A model generated the notes under the pieces. The model had not been told where the DNA came from. It did not search any database and saw only the letters and a program-made list of their open reading frames with translations. A program made the position numbers and the translations under genes. Source: DFXE01 sp032054765 (GTDB lineage Bacteria > Bacteroidota > Bacteroidia > Bacteroidales > Tannerellaceae). From it: DNA of 64,000 nucleotides. The stretch covers positions 1 through 64,000 of the forward strand of contig DAMBSC010000006.1 of the NCBI GenBank assembly GCA_032054765.1, given 5' to 3'. Below, piece by piece: positions 55,069-63,804 of the stretch; position 1 is the first letter of the stretch; each line of letters starts with the position of its first letter.

Positions 55069-56751
55069 ATCTATTAATTTCCGGTAACGTACACGTTTAG
55101 GTTCTTCATACCCGTCTTGTTTTCTTTTATATTCTTCATATTCAGAATAGGTTCCTTCATAGAACACTACATCTGAATTACCTTCAAAAGATAATATATG
55201 TGTACAAATACGATCTAAGAACCAACGATCATGGGAAATAACGACAGCACAACCGGCAAAATTCTCTAAACCTTCTTCCAAAGCTCGGAGTGTATTGACA
55301 TCAATATCATTGGTAGGTTCATCAAGTAATAATACATTGGCTTCAGCTTTAAGTGTAAGTGCCAGGTGAAGCCTGTTCCGTTCTCCACCGGATAATACAC
55401 TACAAAGCTTTTCCTGGTCTGCACCTGCAAAGTTAAACCTTGAAAGATAAGCTCTTGAATTTATTTCTTTTCCACCTACACGTATGAACTCTTGCCCACC
55501 AGATATTACCTGATATACTGTTTTGTTTGGGTCTATATCTTTATGAGTCTGATCAGCATAGCCAAGTGCCACTGTTTCACCCACTTCAAAAGAGCCTTTA
55601 TCTATGGTTTCCATACCCATGATCATCTTGAATAATGTTGTTTTTCCGGCACCATTCGGGCCAATAACTCCAACAATTCCATTAGGGGGTAACATAAAAC
55701 TGAGGTCATCAAATAATAATTTCTCACCAAATGCTTTAGCAACCTGTTGTGCCTCAATCACCTTATTACCCAACCTAGGACCATTCGGTATGAAAAGTTC
55801 CAGTTTAGCTTCACGTTCTTTCTGATCTTCATTCAGCAATTTTTCGTAGGAATTCAAACGGGCTTTTCCTTTTGCTTGGCGGGCTTTAGGAGCCATATTG
55901 ATCCATTCCAATTCACGTTCTAATGTTTTACGTCGTTTGCTTACCTGTTTCTCTTCCTGAGCCATTTTCTTTGTCTTCTGATCTAACCAGGAAGAATAGT
56001 TGCCTTTCCAGGGTATCCCTTCTCCACGATCCAGTTCGAGGATCCAACCGGCCACATGATCCAGGAAATAACGGTCATGCGTGATACATATAACAGTTCC
56101 TGTATATTGTTGCAGATGTTGTTCTAACCAGTCTATAGATTCTGCATCCAGATGGTTGGTAGGCTCATCTAATAGTAATACATCAGGTTGTTGAAGAAGC
56201 AAACGGCAAAGAGCTACCCTGCGACGTTCCCCACCGGATAATGTATCAACCAATTGGTCTTCCGGTGGACAGCGAAGTGCATCCATTGCCCGCTCCAAAC
56301 GACTGTCAAGATTCCAGGCATCAGTAGCATCAATTTTATCCTGTAATTCCGCCTGACGATTGATTAGTTTATCCATCTTATCGGGATCATCCAGCACCTC
56401 TGGATCACCAAACTTTTCGTTTACCTCTTCATATTCTTTTAATATATCTACGATCTCCTGAACGCCTTCACGTACAATCTCTTTAACTGTTTTTCCAGCT
56501 TCTAATTGAGGATCTTGTTCCAGATATCCTACAGAATATCCAGGAGAAAACACCACTTCACCCTGATATTCTTTTTCAATACCTGCAATAATTTTAAGTA
56601 AAGTAGATTTACCTGAGCCATTCAGTCCGATAATACCAATTTTCGCACCATAAAAAAAGGAAAGGTAGATATTTTTTAATACTTGTTTCTGTGGCGGGTA
56701 AATCTTACTGACACCCACCATTGAGAAAATGACTTTTTTATCATCTGCCAT
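55066..56751 (-). CDS. ettA: ABC-F protein EttA, energy-dependent translational throttle
   Basis: 561 aa, two ABC domains without membrane segments. Domain 1: Walker A GLNGSGKST, signature LSGGERRRVALCRLLLQQPDVLLLDEPTNHLD. Domain 2: GPNGAGKTT, LSGGERNRLHLALTLKAEANVLLLDEPTNDID. A charged linker (about 240-320; KKMAQEEKQVSKRRKTLERE) contains the arm that contacts the ribosome. EttA gates translation elongation according to ATP/ADP status in E. coli. Length and arm type fit EttA better than antibiotic-resistance ABC-F proteins. Confidence 0.93.
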   Translation of the reverse strand: MADDKKVIFSMVGVSKIYPPQKQVLKNIYLSFFYGAKIGIIGLNGSGKSTLLKIIAGIEKEYQGEVVFSPGYSVGYLEQDPQLEAGKTVKEIVREGVQEIVDILKEYEEVNEKFGDPEVLDDPDKMDKLINRQAELQDKIDATDAWNLDSRLERAMDALRCPPEDQLVDTLSGGERRRVALCRLLLQQPDVLLLDEPTNHLDAESIDWLEQHLQQYTGTVICITHDRYFLDHVAGWILELDRGEGIPWKGNYSSWLDQKTKKMAQEEKQVSKRRKTLERELEWINMAPKARQAKGKARLNSYEKLLNEDQKEREAKLELFIPNGPRLGNKVIEAQQVAKAFGEKLLFDDLSFMLPPNGIVGVIGPNGAGKTTLFKMIMGMETIDKGSFEVGETVALGYADQTHKDIDPNKTVYQVISGGQEFIRVGGKEINSRAYLSRFNFAGADQEKLCSVLSGGERNRLHLALTLKAEANVLLLDEPTNDIDVNTLRALEEGLENFAGCAVVISHDRWFLDRICTHILSFEGNSDVVFYEGTYSEYEEYKRKQDGYEEPKRVRYRKLID

Positions 56752-56964
56752 AGTAAAAGTAATCTTAGATAAATATTTTATGTTTGTTATTTAGTCATGA
56801 CAAAGATAATAAAATAAAGAAGTGATAGGAGGGAAGCGGATTATAGTAACGAAAAAATCAATATTTTATGCTCTAAAAGTATGTTATATAACACAAAATT
56901 GTTAAACATAGTTAAAGAAGAGAATTTTATTGTTGAATAATTATGCTGTAAAACATAAAACGCT

Positions 56965-57048
56965 TATATTTGCACTGTGTTTTTCATGGTATTAGATTTA
57001 AGGTTAACAATGAAGATTGGTTGTCGGGATGACAACCTTTTCTTTTTT
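56965..57048 (+). ncRNA. Candidate small RNA: -7 box, about 60-nt body and intrinsic terminator
   Basis: TATATTTG at 56965-56972 predicts a start near 56979. A hairpin GGTTGTC/GACAACC (57019-57025 with 57031-57037, five-base loop) and a T-rich run to 57048 end the unit. The body contains ATGGTATTAGATTTAAGG, a motif I recall as recurring before genes in Bacteroidales; that memory is not verified. The transcript would be about 70 nt and carry no ORF. The remaining gene-free sequence 56752-56964 is A/T-rich with nothing recognised. Confidence 0.55.
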
Positions 57049-57051
57049 ATA

Positions 57052-57059
57052 TACCTTTG
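57052..57059 (+). promoter_or_regulatory. -7 box for the FHA gene
   Basis: TACCTTTG, starting 4 bases after the small-RNA terminator and ending 18 bases before the ATG at 57078, so the FHA gene need not depend on readthrough. Confidence 0.5.
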
Positions 57060-57077
57060 TAATGAAAACAATATAAT

Positions 57078-57608
57078 ATGAAACAAATTTTCTGTCCAAA
57101 GTGCGATAATCAGTTATCATTTGATGAAAAGAAATATCCGGAAGGAAAAATTCTGGTATTCGTCTGCCCGCAATGTACGCATCAGTTCAAAATCAGATTG
57201 GGTCGAAAAGTCGTTCGTGATGCTTCCGGTGATGAAAAAGAAGTAGCAGAAACTGATTTTACATATGGATATATCAGTGTTATAGAGAATAATTTTGGAT
57301 ATAAGCAGGATTTGCCATTAATTTTAGGTGACAATGTAATCGGCCGCCGTAATAAAGATACTGATGGCATTGATGTACCTATAATAACCAGTGATCCAAG
57401 CTTGGGACGAAAACACTGTATAATTAATGTAAAGCAAAATAAAGAAGGAAAAATAATCTACACATTACGAGATAATTCAAGTATTACAGGAACATTTCTA
57501 AAAAACGAGCTTTTAGGAAAAAAAGAACAAGTCCGTATTGAAGAAGGGGATATAATCACAATAGGTGCTACTACAATCATTCTACATGAATCAACCGATA
57601 ACCAATAA
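57078..57608 (+). CDS. Zinc-ribbon and FHA-domain protein
   Basis: 176 aa. Residues 1-42 form a zinc ribbon with CPKC and CPQC pairs (FCPKCDNQLSF; FVCPQCTHQF). Residues about 80-176 are an FHA domain: NVIGRRNKDTDGIDVPI, SDPSLGRKHCIINV with the Ser/Arg-Lys-His phosphopeptide-binding residues, and DNSSITGTFLKN. It should read phosphothreonine signals; no Ser/Thr kinase is adjacent, and its partner is unknown. Palindrome array D starts 159 bases downstream. Confidence 0.85.
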   Translation: MKQIFCPKCDNQLSFDEKKYPEGKILVFVCPQCTHQFKIRLGRKVVRDASGDEKEVAETDFTYGYISVIENNFGYKQDLPLILGDNVIGRRNKDTDGIDVPIITSDPSLGRKHCIINVKQNKEGKIIYTLRDNSSITGTFLKNELLGKKEQVRIEEGDIITIGATTIILHESTDNQ

Positions 57609-57767
57609 ACTGTATTAAACATAATCATAATTATAAAAAACAAGACTAGTTATTTCTTTTGTTGTAATTACAAACTTTCACTGATTCTTTAATGTAAAAA
57701 AAAGACTTATCCAATCAGTGTTGAGTATTCATTAGATATTTCAAAAAATCTTTTTACTGTTTTTGCG

Positions 57768-57849
57768 TTTGACATATGTTAAATTTATGTTCAACATATG
57801 TTGAATTTGAATTCGACAATTGTTGAACACATGTGCAACATATGTTGAA
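57768..57849. repeat. Palindrome array D: four 16-bp dyads, 22-bp period
   Basis: Units start at 57768, 57790, 57812 and 57834, exactly 22 bases apart: TTTGACATATGTTAAA, TTCAACATATGTTGAA (perfect palindrome), TTCGACAATTGTTGAA, TGCAACATATGTTGAA. Spacers TTTATG, TTTGAA, CACATG. It sits between the convergent FHA and universal-stress genes, in the gene-free stretch 57609-58066 that otherwise holds a minus-strand terminator and no supportable gene. Confidence 0.9.
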
Positions 57850-57865
57850 TGTAAAAATATGCATA

Positions 57866-57905
57866 TAAAAAAAGCCCGTATACAGCTTCCCAGCTACACA
57901 CGGAC
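57866..57905 (-). terminator. Minus-strand terminator of the universal-stress gene
   Basis: Read on the minus strand, GTCCGTGTGTAGCT pairs fully (with G-U pairs) with AGCTGTATACGGGC around a short loop (57905 to 57874), then comes a run of T residues (57873-57867). The plus strand gives a poorer stem, so the orientation is minus. It lies 162 bases beyond the stop of the gene ending at 58067. Confidence 0.65.
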
Positions 57906-58066
57906 CAAACAAATAACAAACTCTACTTATATGAAAAAACAAATACTACTACTTGCACTTTATTGTGAGGCCGTTTAAATCCGACACTCTACATACATAA
58001 CAGAAGATAGAGATAGATGGTTTAGTCAACTTTCTAAAAAAAAGTTAAAAAAACAAATCTTTTCAA

Positions 58067-59185
58067 TTATGCATGCAAAACCAATAAAGGAGTATCTGTA
58101 TGGAATAGCATTTTACGTGCTATGCTTGGATTGAACATCCTTGCCAAAATATTCCTACGGTGTGTAGTAAATGCCATCATATCAATATGTTTGCTTCTTA
58201 TAAATTTTTCTATTACTGTCAAAAGATCACCATCCTCCAATACAGTATATGAAATATCGGCATCGGGATAATGTTTTTTAAAATATTCCTGTATACCCGT
58301 CAGGCGTATTTCATTCCATTCATCATTACTTGTTGATATGTTAAACAAATGGATTTGAATATCATATCCTTTCATGAGATCCATAAAAATATCGAATGCA
58401 ACCAAATCTCTTTGATTAAAAGATGTTGCAAAAGCTATATTCCTAGCTTTTGCCAGATCTTCAAAAGGAACATTTTCAGGGATTGCTAATACAGGAACCT
58501 TATTTACATCTATTATCTCACCGGTAACACTTCCAATCAGATCCATGTCTTTCTGATTTGAACCCCGCGTTCCCATGACAATTATTGTGGGACGATATTC
58601 TTTACTATAAGCAATTATTTCTTCTTCCGGTAAACCTTCGCGTAAGATATAAGTATATTTTACTTTCGGTAGTTCTCCTGATTTCATTTTACGGTCTATT
58701 TGTGTACAAATATTTTCCATATCTTTTTGTACACGTTTCAATATATGCTGTACAGACTCTTCTTCATTTACCTGATATGCTAATGTATCCCCTAAAGGTA
58801 TTGCCGCAGGGAAATAAGGGCTAAAGTAGGCATGCATTATCATTACCTCCCCTCCTATTTTATGGGCATAATTAATGCCTAAGTCACAAGCTTTCATCGA
58901 ATAATCAGAAAAGTCTATCGGAATCAAGATCTTTTTTTCTTTTGTTGCCGGAGTTTCTTCTTTTGTTTCATCCAGCCATTTGCTATCTTCAATAATACGT
59001 AATGCACGTGGTAAATCGCTTTCTTTAATTCGTACTCTAACTCCTGCTGATACTACCGGTTGTATTTGATTTACATTATGAATATACACCTCTATACCCT
59101 CTGTTTCAAGGATAGTTTTCAAAATTTGAGCTTTTTCAAAGGTGTGAATAGCTAACGTTACTAATTTGTCTTCTTTATGTTCCAT
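58067..59185 (-). CDS. Tandem universal stress protein with N-terminal DUF2007-like domain
   Basis: 372 aa, soluble. Residues 1-65 (LVTLAIHTFEKAQILKTILETEGIEVYIHNVN...) resemble the small DUF2007 putative signal-transducing domain. Two Usp domains follow (about 82-225 and 230-372). The first keeps the nucleotide-binding motif GTRGSNQKDMDLIGSVTGEI with VLAIPE. The second (FTTHRRNILARMFNPSIARKML) has lost the glycines, so only one site is likely to bind ATP. Usp proteins affect stress survival by unclear mechanisms. Preceded on its strand by a terminator at 59242-59283. Confidence 0.85.
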   Translation of the reverse strand: MEHKEDKLVTLAIHTFEKAQILKTILETEGIEVYIHNVNQIQPVVSAGVRVRIKESDLPRALRIIEDSKWLDETKEETPATKEKKILIPIDFSDYSMKACDLGINYAHKIGGEVMIMHAYFSPYFPAAIPLGDTLAYQVNEEESVQHILKRVQKDMENICTQIDRKMKSGELPKVKYTYILREGLPEEEIIAYSKEYRPTIIVMGTRGSNQKDMDLIGSVTGEIIDVNKVPVLAIPENVPFEDLAKARNIAFATSFNQRDLVAFDIFMDLMKGYDIQIHLFNISTSNDEWNEIRLTGIQEYFKKHYPDADISYTVLEDGDLLTVIEKFIRSKHIDMMAFTTHRRNILARMFNPSIARKMLFHTDTPLLVLHA

Positions 59186-59241
59186 ACTGTGATATTTTTA
59201 TTCTTAAAACAAGTGTAAGATATGGAAAGTTGATGAAATAA

Positions 59242-59283
59242 AAAAATCCCAAAGCCTCAGTTGTTTATCGCTTTGGGATTTTT
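59242..59283. terminator. Terminator between the two minus-strand genes
   Basis: AAAAATCCCAAAG (59242-59254) pairs with CTTTGGGATTTTT (59271-59283), a 13-bp stem with a 16-base loop and A/T tracts on both sides. It would end transcription of the gene at 59302-59574. Confidence 0.85.
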
Positions 59284-59301
59284 AGTCGATAGTGAATTTT
59301 T

Positions 59302-59574
59302 CTACGCTTCCGGTGCAGTTGGAATACGGCTTTCATCCAATATTTCCAATGCACGATCTAATATTGAAGTATCATCTAAAACAACTAAACCACCGTCAGG
59401 TCCCGGTTCGATGTGTATTCCACAACTTTTGCCTTCCCTAAAATTCTGTCCACCAAAATAATTACGAACAGTTTCTACTGAGACTCCCAACTCGTCGGCA
59501 ATACGGTGGGAGGTACCATCAGGCAAGCTGTCTTTGATTCTACGCAGTTCATTAAATGTTATCGTTTTTGTCAT
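59302..59574 (-). CDS. Small HTH DNA-binding protein
   Basis: 90 aa. Residues about 8-42 form a helix-turn-helix (ELRRIKDSLPDGTSHRIADELGVSVETVRNYFGG). The C-terminal half (GIHIEPGPDGGLVVLDDTSILDRALEILD) is acidic. I recall similar small proteins as conserved across Bacteroidales, without a known function. It stands alone between a terminator and a gap of 126 bases; no promoter box is convincing. Confidence 0.75.
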   Translation of the reverse strand: MTKTITFNELRRIKDSLPDGTSHRIADELGVSVETVRNYFGGQNFREGKSCGIHIEPGPDGGLVVLDDTSILDRALEILDESRIPTAPEA

Positions 59575-59700
59575 GGCTTCAATATTTTGAAGGTTAATAC
59601 TAATTTTATTATATCATGCCACTAACTTAGTGATTATATACTATTGGAACAAATAATTTCCATGAAATAAACATGCTTTACGGCAGGAATTACTCTATTT

Positions 59701-60393
59701 TTAACGTAAAAAGGAGGTTAATGATACATTAAACAGTAAAAGATTTAAAACAGTAATAAGAATACCTAACACAATTAACATTTTTCGTTTTGTAGAGTAT
59801 ATATTTGAAGGAGGTTCCTCTCCTACTCCAGGAATATATCGTTTACGAACATAAGCATATAATATGTATACCAGATATCCAAATAGAAGGCCCGCAAGTA
59901 TACCCGGAACTATATCCGATATAAAATGTACTCCCAGATAAATACGTGTATAAGCAGTTATTGCTGCCCAAATAAAGATGGACCATGTAAAATAGGCATT
60001 ACGGAACAGCAACGACATAAACATAGCAAAACCAAATGCATTAGCAGCATGACTGGATATAAATCCATACCTGCCTCCTCTGTAACCAAAAACAGTTCTC
60101 ACCTGTTCCATAAATTCGGGATGGTGAGTTGGTCTGAATCTCTCAAATGAAGGTTTAATAAGGGAAGAGGCGAACTGATCACAAAGAGTTACTACCAATG
60201 TAATTGCTAATAAGATAGGTAGCCATTCGCGCCAACTCTTTTTGTAAATTAAAACGATTAATATAAATGCAGCTAATGGTAGCCAAACTATTTTCCCTGT
60301 AAATAACCACATAAAGCGGTCAACAAAGGGTAAGTCGCTACCATTAAGCCATAAGAACGCTTCACGTTCATAATCTAAAATATCTTCAAGCAT
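59701..60393 (-). CDS. PAP2-family membrane phosphatase
   Basis: 230 aa, about five or six membrane helices. The tripartite lipid-phosphatase motif is present: KPSFERFRPTHHPEF, SSHAANAFGFAM and TRIYLGVHFISDIVPG, with the catalytic His residues. Likely acts on undecaprenyl pyrophosphate or a related lipid phosphate. It lies 4 bases after batE on the same strand and is probably the last gene of the Bat operon. Confidence 0.9.
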   Translation of the reverse strand: MLEDILDYEREAFLWLNGSDLPFVDRFMWLFTGKIVWLPLAAFILIVLIYKKSWREWLPILLAITLVVTLCDQFASSLIKPSFERFRPTHHPEFMEQVRTVFGYRGGRYGFISSHAANAFGFAMFMSLLFRNAYFTWSIFIWAAITAYTRIYLGVHFISDIVPGILAGLLFGYLVYILYAYVRKRYIPGVGEEPPSNIYSTKRKMLIVLGILITVLNLLLFNVSLTSFLR

Positions 60394-60397
60394 CGTA

Positions 60398-61165
60398 TCA
60401 GATTATCTCCATATCTTTATTCGGCATCCATCCAACATTCCCATCTTCCAATTCTATTTCTTTCCAATCGCCCAGGCTACTTTTAATAGATACCTTCGTG
60501 CCTTCATGTAGAATAAATAGATCTGTTCCGCTTGCATCAGGTGAACTTTTAACAGTTACTGTCGGTGTGAATACAATGGCACTTTTACGGTTAATTATTT
60601 CATTTTTCAAATTATGTGCAAAAATATTTGCAAAAACTACCAGAATAAGACTAATTGATCCTAAATAGAAGCCGACTTTCTTCATTCTTAGCCATCTGGA
60701 AAAGAAAAATAAAAGTAAACATGCAATTAATACCAGAAAACAAATAATGCCAAAAACAGCCCATGAATCTGCAGCCATAACATTTTGTAAGGCTTTAAAC
60801 CAGTTTACCAGGAAAAACTCGCCGAGAGGTTCAATCTTATCTACTGTTTTTTCTTTTGCCATTTGCAAATTAAAACGGATATCTGCATCTCCGGGATCCA
60901 ACACCAAGGCACGTTCATAATTCAAAATAGCAGGGGCAACTCTATCTGCTTTATAATAAGCATTTCCCAGGTTATAATAGATCTCAGCCGAAGCTCCATT
61001 TGTCTTCAGTATATCTTCATAAAGTTCGATAGCTTTGTTATAATCTTCTTGTGTGTATGCTGTTTCTGCTTCTTTAATAATGGTTTCCTGAGCAAAAGCA
61101 CTCAGCCCTACACATTGGATAATGAAGAATAATATTAATCTTTTTATATATATAAATGATCTCAT
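60398..61165 (-). CDS. batE: BatE-like TPR and SH3 membrane protein
   Basis: 255 aa from the ATG at 61165, which follows the batD stop by 4 bases; an in-frame ATG at 61207 would overlap batD. Signal peptide, TPR repeats (YTQEDYNKAIELYEDILKTNGASAEIYYNLGNAYYKADRVAPAIL), a membrane helix (AVFGIICFLVLIACLLLFFF) and a C-terminal SH3-like domain (TVKSSPDASGTDLFILHEGTKVSIKSS). Bat genes belong to the aerotolerance operon first described in Bacteroides fragilis; the proteins are thought to form an envelope complex with MoxR and BatA/B. Confidence 0.88.
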   Translation of the reverse strand: MRSFIYIKRLILFFIIQCVGLSAFAQETIIKEAETAYTQEDYNKAIELYEDILKTNGASAEIYYNLGNAYYKADRVAPAILNYERALVLDPGDADIRFNLQMAKEKTVDKIEPLGEFFLVNWFKALQNVMAADSWAVFGIICFLVLIACLLLFFFSRWLRMKKVGFYLGSISLILVVFANIFAHNLKNEIINRKSAIVFTPTVTVKSSPDASGTDLFILHEGTKVSIKSSLGDWKEIELEDGNVGWMPNKDMEII

Positions 61166-61169
61166 AACA

Positions 61170-63008
61170 TTACTTTTTAATCGTATTTTCCATATCACCA
61201 ATGGCATTCACCGTAGCTTCATACAACTTATCCATTCCATCTGAAGCTTGCGATGGCGCATAACGGGCAAACTCACATGTATTCAGAATATCCATGAACT
61301 CTCTGATTAACTGCTCCCCTACTCCATATTTTGCTAATTCTGCTTCTACATTGTCTTTAGTAAGGTTTGATTGAGGAATATTCAATTTGTCACTCAGATA
61401 TCCCCAAAGTGCGCGGAGAACTTCATCATAAAATTCTTCTTTCTTATTTTCTTTCAGTAATTTAGCTGCATTCTTCAGACGTTTTACCGCCATTTTATTT
61501 GCTTTCTTTGTCCGAACTAAAGCTATGTTAGCATTTTCTTTAACCTGCTTGCGATAGATAAAAAAGAATACGATAAACAACAAGGCAGGAACGAGATAGC
61601 ACATATAGTACATAAATGAACCAAAGAATAATTCATTATTAGGTACAAAGTTGATACCTTTTACTTTCAGGTAACGGATATCCTGTCCCAGATACTTTAC
61701 ATTTTCCTTGTTCGTGAAGTTAGATACAACGGGGCTGCTACCACCCTCTCCTCCTTCACCTTTTTCAACATGAAGTTTGAAAGATTCTGTAGAAAGCGTT
61801 TTATAGTTGCCTGATTTAATATCAAAATATGAGAATTTAATCGCAGGTATTTCGAAATCACCGGCATAACGGGGGATGGCCATATACTCTATGGTCTTAG
61901 TACCTGAGCCCCCGGCTGTTGTCGTCCTAAAATTGTTATCTACTTTAGGATCATAAATATCAAAGTCATTTGGAAATATAACTTCAGGATTCTTTATTAA
62001 CCGAATATTACCAGTTCCTGAAACCTTCACTGTTACCGTGACAGCTTCATTTGTTTTAACATTATTTGAATTAATATTCGCACTGATATTGAAATCACCA
62101 ACAGCATTGGCATAATTAGATGGCCTACCTGAAGGAAGCGGCTTTACATCTATTGTTACAGGTGAAGTAGTTAAAGTCTTGTTGACATCGGCATATGTAT
62201 CGAAAAAATCGTCGAAAATACTACGGGCTCTTTGACTTTGATTTCGGGTGCGGATCACTACATCATATTTACCTGCATCGATCGTCAATTTTCCTGAACG
62301 TTGCGGGTATAATACCGATTGTTTTAATAAAAGTACGTTATAGTTTTGTCCGTTATAGTTCTCCATCGTCCATTGTTGATCTTTAAGTTCAATATCTTGT
62401 GATAAAAAGCCTTCAAATTCAGGGAATTTTGGATTTAGACTTACTATGTTAAGGCGCGTATAAAGTTTAAAACTCACCAGGAAACTTTCTTGTTCAAAAA
62501 CACTTCTTTTTGATGCCTGAATAGCAACAAAAACATCATTTCCAGAAACATTTTGTGAAGAACTTGCAGCACTTCCCTGGTTTCCACCTTGGGCAGCACC
62601 TCCTTGATTAGAAGGTTTTTGATCAGGTGGAAGTACTTTTATTGTTAACGCATTCGATACATAATTGGAATTTTTGACTTTAATTGAGGCAGGTGGTATA
62701 TTAAAGGTTCCTTCTTTCGTTGCTAATAATATATATGTATAAGTTACAGTTGTTTCACTGGTATTTTGTCCATTTACCCAACTGGAACTATAGGATTTGG
62801 ATTGCGAAGGTCCCATTAATACATCAAAATCCGTCAATTCACCTTGTAGCCTTAAATCTTTGCCTTCCGCATTAACTGTATATGAAAGCCTGAACTGCTC
62901 TCCTACAACGACGGCATTAGGCGCAGTCGCTTTGAAGGTGACATTCTGTGCTTTCAGGAATGCTCCGACTGATAAGGATAGAATGAATAAGAAAACTAAT
63001 TTCCTCAT
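61170..63008 (-). CDS. batD: BatD, aerotolerance operon protein
   Basis: 612 aa. Signal peptide (LFILSLSVGAFLKAQ), then repeated Ig-like domains (NVTFKATAPNAVVVGEQFRLSYTVNAEGKDLRLQ; DVFVAIQASKRSVFEQESFLVSFKLYTRLN; GDFNISANINSNNVKTNEAVTVTVKVSGTGNI), a membrane helix (FMYYMCYLVPALLFIVFFFIY) and a cytoplasmic helical tail. Gly/Gln/Ser-rich linker near residue 135-150. Thirty bases after batC and 4 before batE. Confidence 0.92.
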   Translation of the reverse strand: MRKLVFLFILSLSVGAFLKAQNVTFKATAPNAVVVGEQFRLSYTVNAEGKDLRLQGELTDFDVLMGPSQSKSYSSSWVNGQNTSETTVTYTYILLATKEGTFNIPPASIKVKNSNYVSNALTIKVLPPDQKPSNQGGAAQGGNQGSAASSSQNVSGNDVFVAIQASKRSVFEQESFLVSFKLYTRLNIVSLNPKFPEFEGFLSQDIELKDQQWTMENYNGQNYNVLLLKQSVLYPQRSGKLTIDAGKYDVVIRTRNQSQRARSIFDDFFDTYADVNKTLTTSPVTIDVKPLPSGRPSNYANAVGDFNISANINSNNVKTNEAVTVTVKVSGTGNIRLIKNPEVIFPNDFDIYDPKVDNNFRTTTAGGSGTKTIEYMAIPRYAGDFEIPAIKFSYFDIKSGNYKTLSTESFKLHVEKGEGGEGGSSPVVSNFTNKENVKYLGQDIRYLKVKGINFVPNNELFFGSFMYYMCYLVPALLFIVFFFIYRKQVKENANIALVRTKKANKMAVKRLKNAAKLLKENKKEEFYDEVLRALWGYLSDKLNIPQSNLTKDNVEAELAKYGVGEQLIREFMDILNTCEFARYAPSQASDGMDKLYEATVNAIGDMENTIKK

Positions 63009-63038
63009 TTATATATTACTTTTTTTAATTTCAGTTAA

Positions 63039-63800
63039 TTACCACTCTTTATCGGTTTTACGGCGTTGCTGATGTTGTTGCTGCGCCTGTTTTACCTTTT
63101 CCTGAGTATCTTTTTCATCTTGCAGGAATGCGTCAAGTATTTGTTGAGCATTGTCTTGGTTCATTTGCTCATTTTGTTGTTCTTGTTCCTGCGTTTTATC
63201 TTCTTTTTGCTCATCGTCCTGAGGCTGATTCTGATCTTGTTGCTGATCATCCTGTTGGTTCTGATCCTGCTGATCTTCTTTTTGATCCTGATCATCCTCA
63301 CTTTGATCATCATTTTCATTCTGCTGATCTTCCAGCAATTTCTGTGCCAAAGCTAAATTATAACGTGTTTCGTCATCTTTTGGATTCAATCGTAAAGATT
63401 GCTTATAAGCTTCAACGCTTTTGGCATACTCTTTATTATGCATTCCGATATTTCCCATGTTATGGAAAACCTGTGCCAGTTTTTCAGCATTTGCAGGATC
63501 ATCGTTCAGCAGTTTTTCTCCTTGTCCTGCAATTAATTGATATTGCTCGGCAGCTTCCGGGAATTTTTCTTGCTTATATAGTGCGTTTCCGAGGTTGAAA
63601 GTACCTTCTATGGAACGTGGATTCACCTCCAAACTTTTACGGTAAGCAATTTCCGATTCCGTATATTTTTCCTGATTATATAGTTTATTACCATCGCGAA
63701 TATTCTTGCGTTCAGCCTTTTGAGCGAATACAGCCCCCGAACAGCAAATAAATGCGATCATCCATATTATTGTTTTCCGTATCTGCTTCATCTGTTTCAT
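63039..63800 (-). CDS. batC: BatC-like TPR protein with Gln/Asp-rich tail
   Basis: 253 aa. Signal peptide (IIWMIAFICCSGAVFAQ), TPR repeats (LYNQEKYTESEIAYRKSLEVNPRSIEGTFNLGNALYKQEKFPEAAEQY; HNKEYAKSVEAYKQSLRLNPKDDETRYNLALAQKLLE), then a low-complexity Gln/Asp/Glu/Asn tract (about 160-235). It lies between batB and batD, as expected. The large plus-strand ORFs here mirror this low-complexity tract and are not genes. Confidence 0.9.
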   Translation of the reverse strand: MKQMKQIRKTIIWMIAFICCSGAVFAQKAERKNIRDGNKLYNQEKYTESEIAYRKSLEVNPRSIEGTFNLGNALYKQEKFPEAAEQYQLIAGQGEKLLNDDPANAEKLAQVFHNMGNIGMHNKEYAKSVEAYKQSLRLNPKDDETRYNLALAQKLLEDQQNENDDQSEDDQDQKEDQQDQNQQDDQQQDQNQPQDDEQKEDKTQEQEQQNEQMNQDNAQQILDAFLQDEKDTQEKVKQAQQQHQQRRKTDKEW

Positions 63801-63804
63801 TGAA

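Noticed and set aside
57931..57978. Micro-ORF MKKQILLLALYCEAV after the terminator
   Set aside because: Fifteen codons resembling a signal-peptide start but ending at once; could be a relict of a secreted protein gene, not enough to call.
63066..63598. Two long plus-strand ORFs opposite batC
   Set aside because: They mirror the Gln/Asp/Glu-rich tract of batC and have implausible low-complexity Leu/Ile or His/Asp composition; batC is a clear gene.
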